This document shows positions 35,965-45,068 of a stretch of 64,000 nt of DNA, one piece after another. The notes under the pieces are model-generated. The model saw nothing but the letters and a program-made list of their open reading frames with translations. It made no database searches and was not told the DNA's origin. Where the stretch lies: positions 4,633-68,632 of the forward strand of contig CAZRBG010000028.1 of the NCBI GenBank assembly GCA_964598225.1, in the 5' to 3' direction. Source of the DNA: SG8-4 sp964598225 (lineage in GTDB: Bacteria > Planctomycetota > Phycisphaerae > Sedimentisphaerales > Anaerobacaceae). The translations under genes and the position numbers were made by a program. Each line of letters opens with the position of its first letter. Position 1 is the first letter of the stretch.

Positions 35965-36300
35965 ATGGGGATACAAGATTGGTCTGAGGACATTATTCTC
36001 GTGGACTTACCCCAGGAACCGGAAACGGGAGACGAACTTAAGGCGGTCACCGAAATGGTGCGCGACAGAGGCGACTGCGAAGTGGTGATTGACTTCTCCA
36101 ACGTCGATATCATCACCTCTTCGAGTATCTCCAAGCTCCTCAAGCTTCGCAAATTGCTATCGGACTGTGGGCATCGACTTGTCTTCTGCAGCGTAGCGGC
36201 GGCGACCCGAGGCATATTCACAGTGACCGGCCTTGACGGTATTTTCGAGTTTGCCGACGACAAGTTTGTCGCCCTGGCCAGTTTGCAGATGGTCAGTTGA
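35965..36300 (+). CDS. STAS-domain protein (anti-sigma factor antagonist-like)
   Basis: 111 residues, the size of a single STAS domain. The core 'CEVVIDFSNVDIITSSSISKLLKL' is the conserved strand-loop-helix with a candidate phosphorylatable serine among S52-S54. 'GHRLVFCSV' and 'IFTVTGLDGIFEF' complete the fold. An AAAGGAG site precedes the ATG. In the SpoIIAA/RsbV family such proteins bind and release anti-sigma kinases by phosphorylation; no partner kinase is in the window. Its stop is one base before the rnc start. Confidence 0.85.
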   Translation: MGIQDWSEDIILVDLPQEPETGDELKAVTEMVRDRGDCEVVIDFSNVDIITSSSISKLLKLRKLLSDCGHRLVFCSVAAATRGIFTVTGLDGIFEFADDKFVALASLQMVS

Positions 36301-36301
36301 T

Positions 36302-37012
36302 ATGGACGAAGAAGCTCAGCAGCGAATCGAGCAGAAAATAGGTTATACCTTTTCCGACAAGGATTTGTTAAGCAAAGCATTGACTCACTCCTCTGCCGTC
36401 GATGATCGTCTCTTGAGTAATGAAAGGCTCGAATTCCTCGGCGACTCGGTTCTGGCCATTGTGGTTTGCCAGGCCCTTTTCGAGAGGTTTTCCGGTTACC
36501 TCGAAGGCGACCTGACAAAGATTAAGAGCAAGCTCGTTTCGCGCGAGACGTGCGCCCGTGTTTCCGCACGGCTCGGTCTTCAGAAATTTCTAAAGGTCGG
36601 CAAGGGCATGGTCTCGAATCGCGCCTTGTCCGGTTCTCTCGCCGCGGGCGTGCTGGAGACTGTCATCGGAGCTATCTACGTAGACGGGGGTCTCGAGCCC
36701 GCTCGAGAATTCATATTGAAGGCGTTCGACCCATTGATAGAGCAGGCGGACGCCGAACAGGCCCAGGGCAACTTCAAATCGCTGCTGCAGCAATACGCCC
36801 AGGACCAGTTCAATGCCACGCCTTCTTACGTGCTGCTCGATGAGAAAGGCCCGGATCACAACAAGTGTTTTGAGCTTGGCGTGGTCATCAACGACCGACA
36901 TTTCTCGAGCGCGTGGGGCACGAACAAGAAAGAGGCCGAGCAAAAGGCCGCTTTTAACGCTCTTGTGGAGTTGGATGTACTGGAAAAAGCCGCGGTAGAT
37001 GAGATGTACTGA
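36302..37012 (+). CDS. rnc: ribonuclease III
   Basis: 236 residues from the ATG at 36302, one base after the STAS stop; an upstream in-frame extension lies within the STAS gene and is not used. The signature NERLEFLGDSVL (40-51) contains the metal-binding Glu and Asp. A second acidic cluster, 'ETVIGAIYVDGG', is near 118-129. The C-terminal double-stranded-RNA-binding domain is about 155-228 (NFKSLLQQYAQDQFNATPSY, 'GTNKKEAEQKAAFNAL'). It processes rRNA and other duplex RNAs. Coupling to a STAS gene is unusual but may be accidental. Confidence 0.93.
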   Translation: MDEEAQQRIEQKIGYTFSDKDLLSKALTHSSAVDDRLLSNERLEFLGDSVLAIVVCQALFERFSGYLEGDLTKIKSKLVSRETCARVSARLGLQKFLKVGKGMVSNRALSGSLAAGVLETVIGAIYVDGGLEPAREFILKAFDPLIEQADAEQAQGNFKSLLQQYAQDQFNATPSYVLLDEKGPDHNKCFELGVVINDRHFSSAWGTNKKEAEQKAAFNALVELDVLEKAAVDEMY

Positions 37013-37022
37013 ATATCGGCGG

Positions 37023-37274
37023 TCACTCCGTAATCAGCCATGCCGCGGCACATAAAACCAGCGCTGTAACAACCATGAAAACAACAATCGAGCCGAAAAG
37101 AACCGCACTTTCCCGGATGAAACCGACTGCCTTGATTTTCGGCACCTTCGTCGCTTTGTAGACAATCGCTATCGCCGCCACCAGCGGCAGCAACCACAGC
37201 ATGGACTGGGGGGTTACGCCGATGTTTTCGGGTACGGTGAAGTTTGCCAGCAACAGGGAACCAAGTTTCGCCAT
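37023..37274 (-). CDS. small membrane protein, unknown
   Basis: 83 residues from the ATG at 37274, which has GGAG ten bases before it; a longer frame to 37331 overlaps the upstream gene. Two hydrophobic helices are visible: TPQSMLWLLPLVAAIAIVY and AVLFGSIVVFMVVTALVLCAAAWL, joined by a basic loop. It starts one base after the upstream membrane-protein gene ends, so the two are probably translated together. Function unknown. Confidence 0.65.
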   Translation of the reverse strand: MAKLGSLLLANFTVPENIGVTPQSMLWLLPLVAAIAIVYKATKVPKIKAVGFIRESAVLFGSIVVFMVVTALVLCAAAWLITE

Positions 37275-37275
37275 G

Positions 37276-37677
37276 TCAGTCTCCGACGTCTTCGTTTGGG
37301 CCCAGGTGAGCCAGATACACAGCATTGACAATGCACAGAAGATTCAGCAAACCTGCTATGCTCGTATATATCTGGCCGATTTCACCCGGCCTGCCGTATA
37401 CGGGGTAATCGCCGGTCCTGGTCATCTGTCCCAGCGCCGCCACGGCGGGGGTGTTCATAACCTGCGCTACGTACCAGGGCTTGGCCCCGATCGGATTGAT
37501 AACACCGATCGAACCGATGTACAATCCAACGCCGAAAGTCAGGGCAATAGTCACAAATATGACGGCCGCGTGTCTTTTCTTTCCGAGCATGATGTGACCT
37601 GCGCCCGGCACAAACCAGCCCAGCAGCCCTACAACCAGCAGAAAAACGACATGCCCTTCTTTCGAACGTCGCGCCAT
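37276..37677 (-). CDS. small multi-span membrane protein, DUF6677-like
   Basis: 133 residues. The first helix FLLVVGLLGWFVPGAGHIMLG carries the PGAGH motif, then GKKRHAAVIFVTIALTFGVGLYIG, and a last helix near the C-terminus (GLLNLLCIVNAVYLAHLG). This PGAGHxxLGK pattern matches small planctomycete membrane proteins I know as DUF6677; that name is from memory. Its ATG overlaps the stop of the large anchored protein upstream at 37677, making a three-gene minus-strand unit. Confidence 0.7.
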   Translation of the reverse strand: MARRSKEGHVVFLLVVGLLGWFVPGAGHIMLGKKRHAAVIFVTIALTFGVGLYIGSIGVINPIGAKPWYVAQVMNTPAVAALGQMTRTGDYPVYGRPGEIGQIYTSIAGLLNLLCIVNAVYLAHLGPNEDVGD

Positions 37678-39914
37678 TACGATGCGGCCTCCGATTCATT
37701 CGGTTCGTTGGTGTCGGCCGGCTCCTCATCATCACGAACCCATTCGATCTCAAGACGTTCCAGAATGTTCTCAGGATTAAAATGAACCGCTGCTAAACTT
37801 TGGGAACGGATATACTCCTCGTCGAACAATCTCGAAACCTTGGACTCCTCGTATTGCTCTTTCCACAACCGGTTGACCGAGATACTCTTAAGAGCGTAGT
37901 AACTCATCTCCGGCTTGAATTCCATGACCAAAGGCAGTTCGTCAGTCGTGGTCTTGTCACGAGGCACAAGCGAAAAAAGCTTATCCGCCAAACGCTTTTC
38001 TCTCTCTACGTCGTACATTGAGAACTGTCCGGCAGGATCTCCTTGTCTGTGCAGGGCCAACGTATTAAGCGTTGCGGCCGATATTCTTCTCAATCCCCTG
38101 CGATTTTGGATAGCAAAAGGATCGGGCTCGTTCGCGTCCTTTCCGTATTCTTGTTTATGTTGCTTGTTGACGTTCTCCAGCGCGCTCTGCCAGTCGCCCT
38201 CGGCGGCTTGAGCTATAAAACCATCCGCAGTGGTTTTTGCCGTATCTATGGCGGCGAGTTTCTTTACATCTTCGGCCACTTGTTCTTTAACCAAATAGAT
38301 ATTCTCTTCATCCTGCTTCTCGTTCGGGTCGAAGACAAACGAGTGTGTTCTGAAGGTCTGGTCTACACTGTCCGGCGGCGAAGCCTTTCTGACTTCGACC
38401 ACACGGACGAGCGCCATGATAGTTTCAGAAATGTCTCCATACTCGCTCATATAATCTCTCACCGGCCCGGTGTTTTCGTACATTCTCGGCGCTGGTGCGT
38501 CAAATGCACTCAGTTCGATTGCACCCAGTTCTTTCACGGCAAACACAACGCGGCCCAATCTGACCTGGTTGCGCCCGTAACCTCGAATGAACAGGGTCCG
38601 AAGCTGTTCGTCGGTCTGCTGAAATTCGAGCGGACTGAGCATCCCCGTCTTGCCCGAGTACACTTTGATTTCATTTTCTTCACTCAAGTTCTCGGCGACC
38701 GTTCCATAACGCCCGACCTTCTCCCCATACTTTTCGGCGGTTAAAGCAGCAATTTCCATATCGTTCATATCCTGCAGCCCTTGTTCGGTCTGTGTTTTGG
38801 CCTGCAGGATAATTGTCTCTGCTTTGGACATTATCCGGTTCTTGATGAGCGTCTTCTCAATAGTATCCATTACCTCTGCATAGCTTTTGACTCGCGTGGT
38901 CACCGAATTCGGATCGTTCGGGTCCGTTCGCACCTCTTCGGTGAATTCCTCGTCCTTGTTTCGGTTGTAGTATACGCCCATTTCATCCTGTGTCGGCGGC
39001 TCGATTATCGTCCTAACGTCGCCGAGCTTGACGACGATGTACTCGAGCCGTGCTCTGGCGGGCTGCTTGTACCCTAACCCATACGGATTGTCGTCGCTTA
39101 ACTGCCCGGCGAAGTAATGTTTATACTTGTCGAATTGCTCGGTCATTTCTTCTTTTGTCGGCTCGTCCATGTTACCGGTGAATGCCGATGCTTCGAATCC
39201 GACGTATCCAACGTCCAGGCTCTCCTGCTCGTTTCTTGTCATATGCCTTAGCTGCCGTCTCGTTATATCCTGGCTCGAACAGATGATCTCAGCGTACTGC
39301 ATTACCGACATCAATTTCCCGAAAATAGCGAGTATTCTGTCTTCCGGAAGCCGCGTCCGATTCATTATCGCCCCGATCACTTCGGAATAACTCCGCCCTT
39401 GTGTCAGTTGCGGTATTATCTGTGCGAGTATTCTCTGGGCCTCGTCGTTTGGTATGGCTATGCCGGCCGATTGTGTCTCGTATTGCAGGAAATACCAATA
39501 ATGGGCCGGCAGGGCCCGGCGTTCGTAAATAGCGCTGAGTTGTTTATCGGTGATATTATATTGGTTCTGTCTGATTATCGTCTTGATACGATTTATCATT
39601 TCCGCCGAAGCCGAACGTTCGGTAAAAAGCAGTTCGCCGAGGAGCAAGCCGTGCATATTCTGCATACCCTGGTATCTGAGCAGCGCATCGGCTCCCAGCA
39701 TTTTCAGGATATCCAGCTCCCGAGCCGCCGCAGAAATGTCGTCACCTCGCACTTTGACTCGGTCTCTCATATGTGCGATAACGTCGCGCATCCTGTTGCT
39801 TCTCTGCAACAGAGTCGTCAGCGCCGAACCGCCGATGAAGCCGATCATTATGACGATGACCACTACGGCCATGACCTTCTTGTTATTCTTTCTAAACCAC
39901 TTGACTAAATTCAT
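37677..39914 (-). CDS. membrane-anchored periplasmic protein, PpiD/SurA-like
   Basis: 745 residues from the ATG at 39914, chosen for GGAGAA just upstream; the frame extends 39 codons further without a site. One N-terminal helix (KKVMAVVVIVIMIGFIGGSALTTL, about 14-36) after a basic segment resembles PpiD. The rest is long, helical and charged, with repeated 'PTKEEMTEQFDKYK' and 'PTQDEMGVYYNRNKDEEFTEEVR' segments similar to the helical arms of SurA/PpiD chaperones. No intact parvulin active site was identified by eye. It ends in an acidic tail. Probably an inner-membrane folding factor; alternatives are uncharacterised planctomycete families. Confidence 0.6.
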   Translation of the reverse strand: MNLVKWFRKNNKKVMAVVVIVIMIGFIGGSALTTLLQRSNRMRDVIAHMRDRVKVRGDDISAAARELDILKMLGADALLRYQGMQNMHGLLLGELLFTERSASAEMINRIKTIIRQNQYNITDKQLSAIYERRALPAHYWYFLQYETQSAGIAIPNDEAQRILAQIIPQLTQGRSYSEVIGAIMNRTRLPEDRILAIFGKLMSVMQYAEIICSSQDITRRQLRHMTRNEQESLDVGYVGFEASAFTGNMDEPTKEEMTEQFDKYKHYFAGQLSDDNPYGLGYKQPARARLEYIVVKLGDVRTIIEPPTQDEMGVYYNRNKDEEFTEEVRTDPNDPNSVTTRVKSYAEVMDTIEKTLIKNRIMSKAETIILQAKTQTEQGLQDMNDMEIAALTAEKYGEKVGRYGTVAENLSEENEIKVYSGKTGMLSPLEFQQTDEQLRTLFIRGYGRNQVRLGRVVFAVKELGAIELSAFDAPAPRMYENTGPVRDYMSEYGDISETIMALVRVVEVRKASPPDSVDQTFRTHSFVFDPNEKQDEENIYLVKEQVAEDVKKLAAIDTAKTTADGFIAQAAEGDWQSALENVNKQHKQEYGKDANEPDPFAIQNRRGLRRISAATLNTLALHRQGDPAGQFSMYDVEREKRLADKLFSLVPRDKTTTDELPLVMEFKPEMSYYALKSISVNRLWKEQYEESKVSRLFDEEYIRSQSLAAVHFNPENILERLEIEWVRDDEEPADTNEPNESEAAS

Positions 39915-40452
39915 ATAAATTCTCCGATTCTGCCCGGCTCTGTCATGCCGATTCAGTTTCAAAACCCTTGAGTATAGGCCAATGTCGAAAGTTTGCAAGA
40001 AAAATAGCATTCCTATTCGGCGAGTTTGCACCGATTCGGGAAATAAGCTCTGGCATCTTTACGGGCAACCCATTATCTTAGTGCCAGAGCGTTCTTCGAC
40101 GGCACGGAAAATCCCGGCTGGGGCGAAGAATCCCTTATACAACGTCCGGAGCAAACAAAGAGGTGCCGAGATCGGTGGACGGCGAACTCAGGCCCGCAAC
40201 GTCGGGGCCGTTTTGGTAAGCACTGCCGGCTACGACCGGTGAAACACTAACTGAGGATAATCTGCGATGGCTCGAGGACGAATCGTGATATATTCATCGA
40301 CATGCAAGAGCGAAGAGAGGAAGATAAGAAGCCAGGAAGATAGGAAGTGGTTATCAGGGAACCAGTTTATCAGGATGAGAGGCGCACCTGATAACCTGAT
40401 CACCCGCTATCCTGCATCCTGCCGCCCTGATCGCCTGATATCCAAATGTCAC
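39915..40452. other. intergenic region with purine/pyrimidine inverted repeat
   Basis: Holds the divergent upstream regions of two large genes. From about 40303 to 40350 a purine-rich arm contains GAAGATAAGAAG-type words. The complementary pyrimidine arm (CTTCTTATCTTC twice) lies at about 40465-40512, inside the signal-peptide coding part of the next gene. An 86-codon frame at 39982-40242 has no supporting feature. Confidence 0.5.
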
Positions 40453-43400
40453 ATGTGCTCTCTTGTCCTCTCATCTTCTTATCTTCTTTTCTTCTTATCT
40501 TCTCTTTATCTCATCGGTATGTGTGCAAGTGCTGTTGAAGCGGCAAGACATCCAGTGACACGAGATCATCCCCGGCTGCTTGGGTCGAGGGAACATTTGC
40601 AGGAGTTGGCCGGCTTCAGGCCGGAGGCATACGAGCGCATGGAGAGAGTGGCTCGCCGGCGGAAGGCCGGTGTTCATGCGAAAATGATCTCGATGGCTCT
40701 GGTCTGTGCGATAGAGCGGGACGCTGAGCTCGGCAGGCGTGCCGTCGGGATGGCGATGAAATACGTCAACTCCCCCGTCCGAAAGGGCCACACTCCATTC
40801 GCACACGACCTCGCACGCTGTGCTATAGTCTATGACCTGTGCCATGACTACTGGACCGATCAACAGCGAGCCAAATTTAGTGAGTACGTGAACAATACGG
40901 TCGACGCCAACGTTCGTTCCGAGACTCATGTTTTCCACAACGGCTGGTACGGCTACAAGCATTGGGGCATCGGTCTGGCATGCTATGCGAGTTACTATGA
41001 GAATCCGCGCGCCCCGGAGATTCTCGCATCGCTCGAGCAGGAATATCGCACGCGTGCGGCGCCGGCTTTGGAACTGGCCGGCGGGGGCGGAGGCTGGGCC
41101 GAAGGCTACTATGTGAATTACTGGCTCTACGAATGGTTGTTCTTCTGTGAAGTCGCACGTCGTTGTGAAGGTCTCGATTACTGCGCCGCCGCTCCGGGCT
41201 TTTTCAGAAACCGCGCAATTGCGAGTATGTTCGAATCATATCCAGGCATCAGGATTTATAACTCGCGCCGATCCATCCCGATGGGCGACGGCGGCGGCCG
41301 GGTGTTCGGCGGTGATCGCGATAAAGTTCTTTCGGCCAGACGAATCCTCGTGAATTATTTTCGCGACGATCCGGACCATCAGGTTGTTCACGCCTTTAAC
41401 GAAACCACGCCGCGTTCGGCTGTGGGGGTCTATGCATACAAGGATTTTCTCTGGCGCGACACAACCGTTGAAAAGGGCGATCTGGAGAGCTTTCGACTTT
41501 CGCACTATAGTCCCGGACCCGGTTATGTCTACGCTCGCAGCTCCTGGGACGAGGATGCTACGTACTTCTTCTTCAAGTGCGGCGACAGATTCACGGCCCA
41601 TCAGCACCTCGATGTGGGAAATTTTCTGATCTACAAGCACAAAGAACTCGTCGGCGACGGTGGCCACTACGATTCATTCGGCTCGAAGCACGACGTTAAC
41701 TACCACCTGCGGACAATCGCACACAACACGATACTTGTTAAAGATCCGTTCGAGAAATGGCCCGGAATACGCGCGGGCAACGTTACCGGAAACGACGGCG
41801 GCCAGCACCACTCGTGGCCTCATCACAACGGTGCTGTTGTCGATGCCGACGCATGGCGCAAAGATGAAGAACTTTATGACATAGCCGATATTCTCGCGTT
41901 TGAGGATCGCGGGGATTATGTTTATGTGGCCGGTGACTGCACGCGGGCTTATAGCGCTGACAAACTTGAATATTTTACGCGCCAGATCGTCTTTCTGCGT
42001 CCCGGCACATTTGCCATCTTTGACCGGGTCCGCTCGAAGAATCCACAGTTCAGGAAGACCTGGCTTCTCCAGGCCATGAAGACACCGAAGAAAGCCGGGC
42101 GCGATTTGGTGATAACCAACGGCAAAGGGCGATTGTTTATTCAGACTCTGCTGCCGAAAGAGCCGCAAGTTGAACTTGTCGAAGAAGGCCGGCTATACAG
42201 CTACGGCGGCAAGAATTACCCGCCGAGCCGAAACACAGGCCCCGGGCCGGAATGTCGAATTGAAGTCTCGCCGCCACAACCGGCGGCGGTCGACTATTTC
42301 CTGCACGTGCTGACTGCGACCGATGCCGATGTTGAAAGTGTAGACAGAGCCGATGTTCGTGTCGAGGACGATCGGATCACTGCGAAAATCAGCGACGGCA
42401 ACATCACGTTCCATACGACGGAGGTCGGTGGTAGTATCTCGGTCAATGGAGGCCGTAGGGTGGGGCTTGCCCCACCAAACAACCGCGGTGGGGCAAGCCC
42501 CACCCTACAGGATCGCTTTGAGAGGATTTCTGGTCTTTTCAAACCACCTGCTGAGTACGCCGGGGATTTCGCAGGTTACAAGTCTCCTTTGATATTCAAT
42601 AACGGCACTTTCGTCAAAACAGCGAGCGACTGGTCGCGGCGCCGGCGGGAGATAATCGAAACTTGGGAGAGTTTTATAGGCGCCTGGCCGCCGTTGATCG
42701 AGAAACCTGAAGTACAATATCTGTCGAGCAAGCGCCGAGAGGACTTTACTCAGCACAAAGTAACGGTCGAGATAGCTCCGGATCAACAGACCGTAGACGG
42801 CTATATACTCGTCCCTGACGGCGAAGGCCCTTTTCCCGCAGTTCTCGTGGTTTACTACGATGCCGAGACGGGCATCGGGCTGGGCAGAGAAGGCAGAGAC
42901 TTCGCACTCCAACTGGCTGGACGCGGCTTTGTGACGATGTCGATCGGCACGCCGGAGTTTTGCAGTCTGAAAGCTCCGTACAAGCCCCTATGTGACACCA
43001 GGTTCCAGCCTCTCTCGGCATTGGCATACGTGGCGGCCAATTGTCATACGGCTTTGGCGAATATGAAGCAAGTCGATCCGGAGCGAATCGGAGTCGTGGG
43101 CCATTCGTACGGCGGCAAGTGGGCAATGTTCGCATCGTGCCTGTATGAAAAATTCGCCTGCTCGGCATGGTCGGATCCCGGCATCGTCTTCGACGAGAGC
43201 CGTGCTAACGTAAACTACTGGGAACCGTGGTATCTGGGATACGAATCCGGCACGCAGCGGCCGCGAGGCATTCCGAGCGAGACAAAACCGCGAACCGGAG
43301 CCTACAAAGACCTGGTGCGTGAAGGTCACGATCTGCACGAGCTGCACACATTGATGGCGCCGAGGCCTTTTCTCGTCTCAGGAGGCGCCGAGGACAGGCC

Positions 43401-43560
43401 CGAGCGGTGGAAGGCTCTCAATCATGCGATAGCCGTTAATAATCTCCTCGGATACGAAAACAGAGTCGCGATGTCCAATCGCAAAGGCCACGGGCCCACC
43501 GAAGAATCGAACGAGCAGATGTACACCTTTTTCGAGCACTTTCTCCAGGGACCAAATTGA
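40453..43560 (+). CDS. heparinase II/III-like lyase fused to an alpha/beta-hydrolase esterase
   Basis: 1035 residues from the ATG at 40453, which begins a credible signal peptide (MCSLVLSSSYLLFFLSSLYL..CASAVEA); an ATG at 40267 would add 62 residues of repeat-derived sequence. Residues of about 30-660 are a heparinase II/III-type protein: helical toroid with 'HVFHNGWYGYKHWGIGLACY' and beta-sheet part with HQHLDVGNF and 'RTIAHNTILV'. Residues 668-685 come from a 54-base palindromic repeat. The rest (about 690-1035) is an esterase with the nucleophile motif GHSYGGKW (S near 885) and 'MSNRKGHGP' near the end for the catalytic His. It should cleave and deacylate a uronate-containing polysaccharide outside the cytoplasm. 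Confidence 0.8.
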   Translation: MCSLVLSSSYLLFFLSSLYLIGMCASAVEAARHPVTRDHPRLLGSREHLQELAGFRPEAYERMERVARRRKAGVHAKMISMALVCAIERDAELGRRAVGMAMKYVNSPVRKGHTPFAHDLARCAIVYDLCHDYWTDQQRAKFSEYVNNTVDANVRSETHVFHNGWYGYKHWGIGLACYASYYENPRAPEILASLEQEYRTRAAPALELAGGGGGWAEGYYVNYWLYEWLFFCEVARRCEGLDYCAAAPGFFRNRAIASMFESYPGIRIYNSRRSIPMGDGGGRVFGGDRDKVLSARRILVNYFRDDPDHQVVHAFNETTPRSAVGVYAYKDFLWRDTTVEKGDLESFRLSHYSPGPGYVYARSSWDEDATYFFFKCGDRFTAHQHLDVGNFLIYKHKELVGDGGHYDSFGSKHDVNYHLRTIAHNTILVKDPFEKWPGIRAGNVTGNDGGQHHSWPHHNGAVVDADAWRKDEELYDIADILAFEDRGDYVYVAGDCTRAYSADKLEYFTRQIVFLRPGTFAIFDRVRSKNPQFRKTWLLQAMKTPKKAGRDLVITNGKGRLFIQTLLPKEPQVELVEEGRLYSYGGKNYPPSRNTGPGPECRIEVSPPQPAAVDYFLHVLTATDADVESVDRADVRVEDDRITAKISDGNITFHTTEVGGSISVNGGRRVGLAPPNNRGGASPTLQDRFERISGLFKPPAEYAGDFAGYKSPLIFNNGTFVKTASDWSRRRREIIETWESFIGAWPPLIEKPEVQYLSSKRREDFTQHKVTVEIAPDQQTVDGYILVPDGEGPFPAVLVVYYDAETGIGLGREGRDFALQLAGRGFVTMSIGTPEFCSLKAPYKPLCDTRFQPLSALAYVAANCHTALANMKQVDPERIGVVGHSYGGKWAMFASCLYEKFACSAWSDPGIVFDESRANVNYWEPWYLGYESGTQRPRGIPSETKPRTGAYKDLVREGHDLHELHTLMAPRPFLVSGGAEDRPERWKALNHAIAVNNLLGYENRVAMSNRKGHGPTEESNEQMYTFFEHFLQGPN
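42455..42508. repeat. 54-bp double palindrome (GTAGGGTGGGG..), inside a gene
   Basis: Two perfect 22-base inverted arms (42455-42476 and 42487-42508) around a ten-base spacer. Each arm is itself GGTGGGGC-(TT/AA)-GCCCCACC. Total length is 54 bases, divisible by three, and the frame crosses it without a stop, giving VGLAPPNNRGGASPTL. Close relatives are at 47436-47502 and, degenerate, 52207-52255. Confidence 0.9.
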
Positions 43561-43628
43561 TGAGAGCTTGACGATTTAACCTGTCCGCTATACGCTATCC
43601 GCTAAAAGATATAAACGAGGACTTATAT

Positions 43629-45056
43629 ATGAACGATCAGCCCGACCGCGATATCGACCCTAATGATCTGGCTAAAGGGCTGCCGATGTTCACTGCGTCG
43701 GCCCCCGAAGTACTTGCGAAGGAGAAGGCCGAACTTGAGAAGGTCGAGGGCAAAGGACTTCTGAAACGGTGGCGGTTTTACGCCGCCAAGTCCGGTCCGG
43801 GCTGGCTGCAAAGCGCTCTGGTGCTCGGCAGCGGCAGCGCGATGGCCTCGCTCTTTGCCGGAGCTTATCTTCAATATAAACTGCTGTGGGTGCAGCCTCT
43901 TGCCATGGCGCTGGGGATTGTCATGTTCGCGGCAATGTCGTATCAAACGCTTTCCACCGGCATCCGCCCCTTTGATGCTATGAAGCGTTTCATTCACCCG
44001 GCGGTCGCCTGGGGCTGGGCGATCGGGGCGCTGCTCGCAACGGTGATCTGGCACCTGCCGCAGTATGCGCTGGCGGCCGGAATGACCGACGACATGATAA
44101 AGGCCGCCACAGGGTGGCAGCCGGCGTCTTCGGCCGTGCAAACGGCTGTAATGCTGGCAATCGGCCTGGCTGTTTTGGTCAGCTCGACCACCGTCGTCTG
44201 GTTCTACAGCAGCGGTCACAGAGGCATCAGGATCTACGAGCGGACCCTCAAGGGCCTGGTCTGGATGATAATCCTCGCTTTTCTGGTTGTGATCTACAGA
44301 GCCGTCAGTACAGGCGGCATAGAATGGGGCGCGCTGTTTAAGGGTTTTCTGCCGCTGCATATTCCCACCGACCGTCGCGGAGTGTCCATCGTGATGGCTG
44401 CATTCAGCGCCGCAACCGGAATAAACGCGACGTTTCTTTTCCCCTACACGCTGCTGGCTCGCGGCTGGGGCAAGGAGCATCGGAGCCTTTCCAGATTCGA
44501 CCTGCTCAGCGGCATGCTGCTGCCTTTCTGCATCGCAACGTCGCTGATGGTTATCGCAACCGGCTGCACGATTTATCCGCAGGAATTTGAAGAAGGCGTC
44601 ACAATGCTGCCGCCCACAGAAGCGGCGAAAATGCTCGAATCCGTCGGCCTGAGCCTGTTGGTCTCGCGAATTATCTTCGGCCTCGGCGTGCTCGGGATGG
44701 CGCTCAGCTCCATCACCATGCACATGCTTGTGTGCGGCTTTGCGGTCTGTGAGGTCTTCGGAGTCGAGCCGGGCGGGTGGCGCTATCGCCTGGCGTGTCT
44801 GATTCCCGCGCCGGGCTTCGTCGGCGTTGTGCTGTGGAAACACATCGGACCGTGGATCGCAATTCCCGCCTCGGCAGTTTCCGGCTTGTTGCTGCCGATT
44901 GCCTTTATCGCCTTCTTCATTCTGAATAACAGTAAGAGATATCTCGGCGAAAATAAACCTACCGGCACAAAAGCCCTCGCCTGGAACATCGCTATGCTTG
45001 CCTCGATCAGCGCTACAATGGCCAGCATAATCTACTATCTTGTATCACGTTTATAG
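43629..45056 (+). CDS. NRAMP-superfamily transporter lacking canonical metal-binding motifs
   Basis: 475 residues with eleven or twelve hydrophobic segments and a cytoplasmic N-terminus of about 50 residues. The TM1 region reads SGPGWLQSA (55-63), where NRAMP metal transporters have DPGN. The TM6 region (254-275, 'AAFSAATGINATFLFPYTLL') has no MPH motif. These are the metal ligands in known NRAMPs, so the substrate is probably not Mn or Fe. The gene lies 68 bases after the lyase-esterase gene and 12 before an oxidoreductase gene, so it may import an organic product of polysaccharide breakdown. That is inference. Confidence 0.75.
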   Translation: MNDQPDRDIDPNDLAKGLPMFTASAPEVLAKEKAELEKVEGKGLLKRWRFYAAKSGPGWLQSALVLGSGSAMASLFAGAYLQYKLLWVQPLAMALGIVMFAAMSYQTLSTGIRPFDAMKRFIHPAVAWGWAIGALLATVIWHLPQYALAAGMTDDMIKAATGWQPASSAVQTAVMLAIGLAVLVSSTTVVWFYSSGHRGIRIYERTLKGLVWMIILAFLVVIYRAVSTGGIEWGALFKGFLPLHIPTDRRGVSIVMAAFSAATGINATFLFPYTLLARGWGKEHRSLSRFDLLSGMLLPFCIATSLMVIATGCTIYPQEFEEGVTMLPPTEAAKMLESVGLSLLVSRIIFGLGVLGMALSSITMHMLVCGFAVCEVFGVEPGGWRYRLACLIPAPGFVGVVLWKHIGPWIAIPASAVSGLLLPIAFIAFFILNNSKRYLGENKPTGTKALAWNIAMLASISATMASIIYYLVSRL

Positions 45057-45068
45057 AGGAGAACAACC

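Noticed and set aside
39982..40242. 86-codon plus-strand frame between the PpiD-like gene and the lyase-esterase gene
   Set aside because: No ribosome binding site, basic low-information sequence, and it ends at the leader of the next gene.
43623..44843. 406-codon minus-strand frame opposite the transporter gene
   Set aside because: It is antisense to a well-supported membrane protein, His/Gln/Arg-rich as expected of a shadow frame, and has no domain.
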